From assembly GCA_023935145.1 (NCBI GenBank), contig CM043705.1:25157290-25221289 (forward strand): a DNA stretch of 64,000 bases, read 5' to 3'. How positions within the stretch are numbered: position 1 is the first letter of the stretch; every line of letters begins with the position of its first letter. The position numbers and the translations under genes were made by a program. Below, piece by piece: positions 59,301 through 64,000 of the stretch. Below the pieces are notes generated by a model. The model did no database searches. It was not told the DNA's origin and worked only from the letters and a program-made list of their open reading frames with translations. This DNA is from Bretschneidera sinensis. Its lineage: Eukaryota > Streptophyta > Magnoliopsida > Brassicales > Akaniaceae.

Positions 59301-61065
59301 TCCTTCTGTCCAAGGAGCTGCTGCATCCTCAGCATCTGCAAAACCATATCTTGAAGATGGTCTGACTAGCCTTCCTTCCTGGTCTCTTGTGAGCTGGATG
59401 TCATTCTGACTTGCTGCATCAACCTCTTCTAGTTCAGCCTCTTCTTGAGTGTCCTGAGCTTGGCATTCATCAATGGGCTCTACCTGGTCCGAACCCTCTT
59501 GCCTTCCTTGCTCTAGCTGAACCAAATCTTCCTTGATGCTATGCTCCACAAGAACCAAACTGGTTTGCTCACTAGCCCCTGCAGGGTTAGTTTTCTCCAA
59601 ATAGGGAAATAACAATTCATTAAAATTAACATCCCTACTTATTATGAGTTTTATGCCCTTCTTTTCTAAGGACCACAACCTATAACCCTTAGCCCTTTCC
59701 TCATATCCTATAAACACACACTTTCTAGATCGTGGGCTAAGTCTATCATCCTTTTGTTGTGCATACGTAGCACACCCAAAAGTTCTAAGGTTGTCCAACT
59801 TAGGGGGTTTTCCACTCCACATATCCTCGGGAGTCTTTTGGTACACAATCCTAGAGGGTGATCTATTTACCAAATATATAGCAGTAGACACAGCTTCCCC
59901 CCAAAAATATTCGGGTAATCCGGATCCATTTAATATACACCTAACCTTTTTCATAAGGGTCTTATTCATCCACTCAGCAACTTCACTTTGCTGAGGGGTT
60001 TCCACAACCGTCCTATGTCTTAGAATCCCACTTAACCTATAGAATTGATCAAGTTCTTGGTTAAAAATTTCTAAGCCATTATCAGTTTTTATCTCCTTAA
60101 CTACTCTACCCATTTAAGTCTCTACCAGCTTTTTCCACACCACTAATTTATTCAAAGCATTTGATTTATTTCTAACCAAATAAACCCAAATCTTTCTTGA
60201 ATAATCATCAATTAAAGACAGAAAGTAAATGTTACCTCCCTGTGTTGATGTCCTTCCTGGTCCCCAAAGGTCCTCATGAATGTAGTCAAGAATGCCCTTA
60301 GACTTGTGCACTCCGGTGTTGAAGCTGACTAGGTGTTGCTTCTCAAGAACACAACACTCGCAGAAATCAAGTTCCTCTACTTTGTCACCACCAAGTAAGC
60401 CATCCTTGCTGAGAACTTGTAGGCCCTTTTCACTTATATGTCCCAAGCGAGTGTGCCAAAGGGCTGCCTCATCCATCTCAGCCATCAAGCTTGTTGTTTG
60501 ATCCTTGATCTCCATGTCTCCGATCATCTTATAGAGTCCATCCTTCATTGCTGCTTTGATCACTACCAAAGATCCCTTGGCTACCTTGATCTTTCCTCCC
60601 TCTATCTTGCATGTATACCCCATGGAATCCAGCTGCCCCAATGAGATCAAATTCCTCCTCAAATCCGGGAGATACCTCATGTTCTCTAGCAGCCTTGTCA
60701 TTCCATCAAACATCCTCAATTGGATGTCTCTCGTGCCCCTCACTTGGTAAGAAATATCATTCCCCAAGAAAACCCTTTCATCATTGGTTTCCTTGAAATT
60801 CTTGAACCAACTCCTGTGAGGGCATATGTGATGAGTTCACCCAGAATCCAAGATCCATTTCCTGCTACCTTCTTGCCCCTTGCTCATACCCCAGCACACA
60901 ACAAGAACATCATCATCTTGCTGTTCTGTTTTGGCAACCGGAGCCTCTCCATTTTTGGTATGGCTTCTTCCTCTATCCCTTGTCATCTTCTTGCAATCTT
61001 TCTTGACATGACCCTCTTTATGGCAGTAGTAGCAACTCTTCCCTCCAAATCTCAGTTTGGAATGC
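59301..61065 (-). pseudogene. Copia-4 protease-integrase
   Basis: The protease WILDSG is followed by TGA (60837-60839) where Copia-3 has Cys. Then NDISYQVRGTRDI, the pre-integrase HTRLGHISEKGL and FCECCVLEKQH. The integrase core has HEDLWGPGRT (first Asp kept, preceding Ala replaced by Glu), KTDNGLEIFN (second Asp kept, unlike Copia-1 and 3) and TPQQSEVAEWMNKTL (Glu kept, Gly replaced). A TAA at 60114-60116 (relatives have Gln) splits it. The C-terminal part carries FGCATYAQQKDDR and an acidic linker. Confidence 0.87.
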
Positions 61066-61300
61066 ATTCTCCCATGACTTTTTCCTCTGCCTCTGTCCCG
61101 ATAGTAGCAATGCATGTTGCTGTGCACTCTCCCATGGCTCTCTCCTCTACCTCTGTCCCGGTAGTAGCCATGCGTGCTGTTGTGCACTCTTCCATAGCTC
61201 TCTCCTCTACCTCTGTCCCGATAGTAGCCATGCATGCTACTGTGCACTCTCCCATGGCTCTCTCCTCTACCTCTGTCCCGGTTGTAGCCATGGTTGTTGC
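61066..61300 (-). repeat. 60-bp minisatellite in Copia-4 gag
   Basis: Four units with AGTAGCCATG-type landmarks at about 61100, 61160, 61220 and 61280. The minus strand encodes MHGYYRDRGRGESHGRVHS repeats. Confidence 0.93.
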
Positions 61301-61731
61301 CATACCAAGTTGCTGGCCTTCTTTTAAAGAACAACTCTTTACCACTTGATGCACTCCTCATCTTGGCATCAAGATTATCTTGCAACTCTTTCTTAGGATC
61401 AAATTTAAAAGCAAAGATTCGTTTACGAAGATACCTCTTATCCGGGAAAGTCTTGGCAAGAAATAACTCATCTAGTTCTTCCATATTGCAGCTGGATCTT
61501 CCGAGTCTCTGCACTCCCTTATGATATTATCCGAAAAGTTCAAGAAGATGGTGCTGTAAGCCATCTTCTTCATCTCGGTCCACTGGTCCTCCATGGCACT
61601 TGCTGGAAAAGCATCACTTCTCCAAGAGCCAAGTCCACTTTCTGTTGCACTAGAACTGCCTTGATCTTTCGCTTCCACAAGGAAAAATCTTCCTTTCTAT
61701 CAAACTTCTCAATACCGAAATTTGAAGCCAT
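61066..61731 (-). pseudogene. Copia-4 Gag with intact zinc knuckle
   Basis: The start Met is at 61731 (MASNFGIEKFDRKEDFSLWKRKIK). Two single-base losses shift the frame (near 61617 and near 61480, the latter in the TAGTTTCTTCC context). The third frame carries LDELFLAKTFPDKRYL, the LDAKMRSASSG join, four 20-residue repeats and CYYCHKEGHVKKDC, the only CX2CX4HX4C-complete knuckle among the four copies. Confidence 0.86.
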
Positions 61732-61784
61732 TTTTGTGGACAAGATCCCTGATTTATGCACTACCCACAAATGCTTTCTTCAAC

Positions 61785-61980
61785 CTTAAGAACACAGATC
61801 GAAGATGGATCTTAACACCGTTCTTGAATCTACCTCAAGAACATGATCAGATCTTGATCTTTACACCATTCTTTAATCACCCTCAAGAACACGATCAGAT
61901 ATTGATCTTAACTCAGTCCTTGATTCACCTCAAGAACACGATTAGATATAGATCTTAACTCCGTTCTTGAATCACCCAAG
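61785..61980 (-). repeat. Leader repeats of Copia-4
   Basis: About four copies of the 47-49 bp unit (AACACGATCAGATATTGATC, CCTTGATTCACCTC) between gag and the primer sites. Confidence 0.82.
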
Positions 61981-62051
61981 AAGTTGATCTTTGATTCTTG
62001 GAGTCTTGGTTCCGTCATCTTCTTGTTCTTGCTCCGATACCCAGCTGTGCA

Positions 62052-62105
62052 ACTCTGATACTACGGTCCAAAACTCTGATACCATTGTCCAAAGCTCTGA
62101 TACCA
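62052..62105 (-). promoter_or_regulatory. Triplicated primer binding site of Copia-4
   Basis: ACTCTGATACTA (62052-62063), ACTCTGATACCA (62073-62084) and GCTCTGATACCA (62094-62105) recur with a period of exactly 21 bp. The last one adjoins the 5' LTR and matches the complement of the initiator-Met tRNA 3' end perfectly over 12 bases. Confidence 0.9.
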
Positions 62106-62106
62106 T

Positions 62107-63111
62107 TGTTGGAAATCACCTTCACAAGATGCCCAGATGGTGATCTTCCAAACACCCAAGTCTAGAATGACTTGTAGAAAGAAATACAGCAATCAAAGGC
62201 AAGAACAGAAAATCAAAGAAAGAAAGAAGACAAGCAATTGTTATCGAGGTTCGGTAATATGCCTACATCCCCGTGAGTTCCTCCGAACTCTTTACACTAA
62301 ATCAAATGGTTCTTACAAGTTACAATAATCCCCTTCAAGAAAGCTCAATTTCATGAAGAAACCAAGAAGAGAAGTAAGGAAGAAGATAAGAACTAACAAT
62401 GCTCTCTATCTAATCTAGACTTCTCTCTCTTTACAACCAGTCTCACTACAAAGAGTCCCTCTTGTGTTTATACCTCTCACACAATTCTCTCTTGTATTAC
62501 AATTGATCTCAAAGTATGTCACAAACTTGTGTTGTTCTATATGTGAAAAATGAGGCTAGGGAACCCCTTTTATAGCCACCCACTTCTTGGTCATTCTTGA
62601 GATTCAATCCTTACCCTTTGATCATGATTACCACTTAATCATGGCCCTCCATCACTCCTAAGTGGTGCTGTGCATTTTAACCTTGCACCCACACACCTAA
62701 GAGAGGGTTAAAATAGGCTGTCCATGTGTGCTTAACTTTACCTAGCGCCTAGGTGCTCAACAGGGCGTGGTGCGGTGCTGGGCAGAGTCCTTTTGCACAC
62801 TCTCTGGGCGGTGCGCCACTGGTGGGGAGCGGTGCAGTGCTAGGGTACTTCAGGAGGCATGCATTTTGGATAGTACAGTGCTGGGCTATGCATGGTGCGG
62901 TGCTAGCCTTCACCAGTCGTGCGCACGCTCCTTCAGCTTGCGTGCAGAAGTGCACACACTAGTGTGCCTAGCCTTACCTTGCTCCAAAGTGATGCACACA
63001 CTTGTGTGCAGTCCTTTAACTTGCTGAAATTTAATCTTCCAACCTTGGTTTAGACTTTAACCATCTTTGAACCATGTTTAGACATGTTTAAACCTTAAAT
63101 AAATACCAACA
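62107..63111 (-). repeat. Copia-4 5' LTR
   Basis: 1005 bp. TATA-like sequence CTTTTATAGCCACC near 62565-62580 (minus sense GGCTATAAAAG). GC-rich GTGCGGTGCTGG cluster at 62760-62910. Followed by CGAAA, the better-preserved target duplication. Confidence 0.93.
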
Positions 63112-63210
63112 CGAAATGAGACGGATATCAAAGAAGGGCGAACAATAGTGGGTTGTGGACTTTGTAGAGAACCAGGTCATGATCGACGAAGTTGTCCAGT
63201 CAAACCTTGA

Positions 63211-64000
63211 AAAATCTCAACTAGTGTCACATGTTAATTCAGAATTGACAAAACTATATGTTTTTCATGAGTAATTGTACGTTGTATTTTCTTTTATTTA
63301 TTAGAAATTTGTGGTTATTTTTTAAAGAAATTATAGTTATTTATATATTATTTCTCCAGAAAAATAAGGACTTAGTGAAATGTGATTTATAATAATTTTA
63401 TGAAAAAATATTCTTGATTTGTTACATAATGATTAGTTTTCATTATTTCAAGCTATTTTTTTTTTCAGGATGAAAAATGAAAGAATAAAGAGTCATCTGC
63501 AGGTTCATTCTAAACATAGAAGTAAAAAAAAATTCTTGAAACAAGGAAAATATTGAGTCTTCTCTAGTGAGCAATAGCCAAACTATTCATTTGTTTGTTG
63601 TTGTTGTTTTTTCAATTTGAGGGTGAACTGAATACTATCTTGATTGGTATAAATAAATATCTTTGTGTTTTTTTATATTGATTTTTAACTCATCTTTGGT
63701 TTATTTTAATCTATTGGTGAACATGATGGGTTTGTTTCCAATGAAACAATTACTTCCAATTGTGATGGAAAAAAATTTAGCCTTTAGAATTGAAATGAAG
63801 TTATTCAATTGTGATTTATTATTCTTCTATTACTTCTCAATATAGGGAGATGTGGTGTGGGTTTTGGTGATTGTGATTTTGTGGGTTGCATAAATGAGTC
63901 AAGAGACTTATAAGTAGTGAATTGTTAAAGAATATTTTGAAGATAGGAAACCATTGATTTGCATGCGATAATGCATATCCAATATAGGCGAACAGTGAGT
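63211..64000. other. AT-rich region downstream of the zinc-knuckle exon
   Basis: No coding motif, repeat match or LTR end was recognised. It could be the 3' UTR and flank of the interrupted host gene. The 60-codon open stretch at 63663-63845 shows no recognisable domain. Confidence 0.4.

Larger units (their letters stand above)
57294..63111 (-). mobile_element. Copia-4: complete, best preserved member of the Copia family
   Basis: LTRs 57294-58298 (TGTTGG...CCAATA) and 62107-63111 (TGTTGG...CCAACA), both exactly 1005 bp. Target duplication TGAAA (57289-57293) and CGAAA (63112-63116), one mismatch. The polypurine tract starts at 58299 and the primer site is at 62094-62105. In about 100 bp around the GAGGTTCGG block I count roughly six to seven LTR differences. 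Total 5818 bp. Gag-pol is nearly one frame, with three stops and two small gag frameshifts. Confidence 0.94.
57248..63210 (+). pseudogene. Host zinc-knuckle exon split by Copia-4
   Basis: 57248-57288 and 63112-63210 join into one frame once Copia-4 and one duplication copy are removed. The left part reads LKRAEKDQPRSTRL. The right part reads NETDIKEGRTIVGCGL, then CREPGHDRRSC, and ends PVKP before TGA at 63208-63210. CGLCREPGHDRRSC is a complete CX2CX4HX4C zinc knuckle, as found at the C-terminus of plant MULE-type transposases and some RNA/DNA-binding proteins. The left duplication TGAAA puts a stop in frame; the right copy CGAAA encodes Arg. The rest of the gene was not found and the family is not certain. 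Confidence 0.5.

Overview
This window looks like heterochromatic or intergenic DNA from a flowering plant, probably a dicot. It is almost entirely nested LTR retrotransposons, with AT-rich spacers, TA microsatellites, one CACTA transposase fossil and one small patch that looks like a host gene. No rRNA, tRNA, CRISPR or bacterial-type gene was seen. Nearly every coding stretch is a broken polyprotein. Many of the lesions are C-to-T or G-to-A changes, as expected of old, cytosine-methylated repeats. The species cannot be named from what is visible.

Layout, left to right. (1) 1-12094: Copia-1, minus strand, left part outside the window. Its 5' LTR is split by a complete minus-strand Gypsy element (Gypsy-A, 3608-11191, TSD CAAGT). 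(2) 12095-20092: a plus-strand LTR of a large Gypsy family (called F), split by complete Copia-2 (13649-19175, TSD CATTA). (3) 20093-21268: spacer and a CACTA transposase fossil. (4) 21269-31333: two more F-type LTRs, the second split by the rearranged Copia-3 insertion (23079-31261, TSD GTTAT), which itself holds a solo LTR (24868-26152, TSD ATCGA). (5) 31334-40346: further F-family LTRs with shreds of internal sequence. (6) 40347-52448: two nested chromovirus-type Gypsy elements (family E), a hybrid LTR, the 5' end of another Gypsy element (Gypsy-II) and an E LTR in the opposite orientation. (7) 52449-55595: one F LTR. (8) 55596-64000: low-copy DNA with a small zinc-knuckle exon that is split by Copia-4 (57294-63111).

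The four Copia copies form one family. They share TGTTGG...CCAACA LTRs, an initiator-Met-type primer binding site, a Gag with a tandem 20-residue Arg/Gly/His/Tyr-rich repeat, protease, integrase, and an RT/RNase H that appears to carry the same internal deletions in every copy. This suggests a non-autonomous lineage that spread using enzymes supplied in trans. Gypsy-A is also non-autonomous: its Gag-protease frame runs directly into the integrase tail, and RT, RNase H and the integrase core are missing.

The observations most worth following are the Copia-3 composite (two outward-facing identical LTR ends inside a single target-site duplication), the shared deletion scars of the Copia family, its multiplied primer binding sites, the in-frame Gypsy-A fusion, the clusters of palindromic ACAGTCGACTGT motifs in F LTRs, and the host exon whose original codon survives in only one copy of the Copia-4 duplication.
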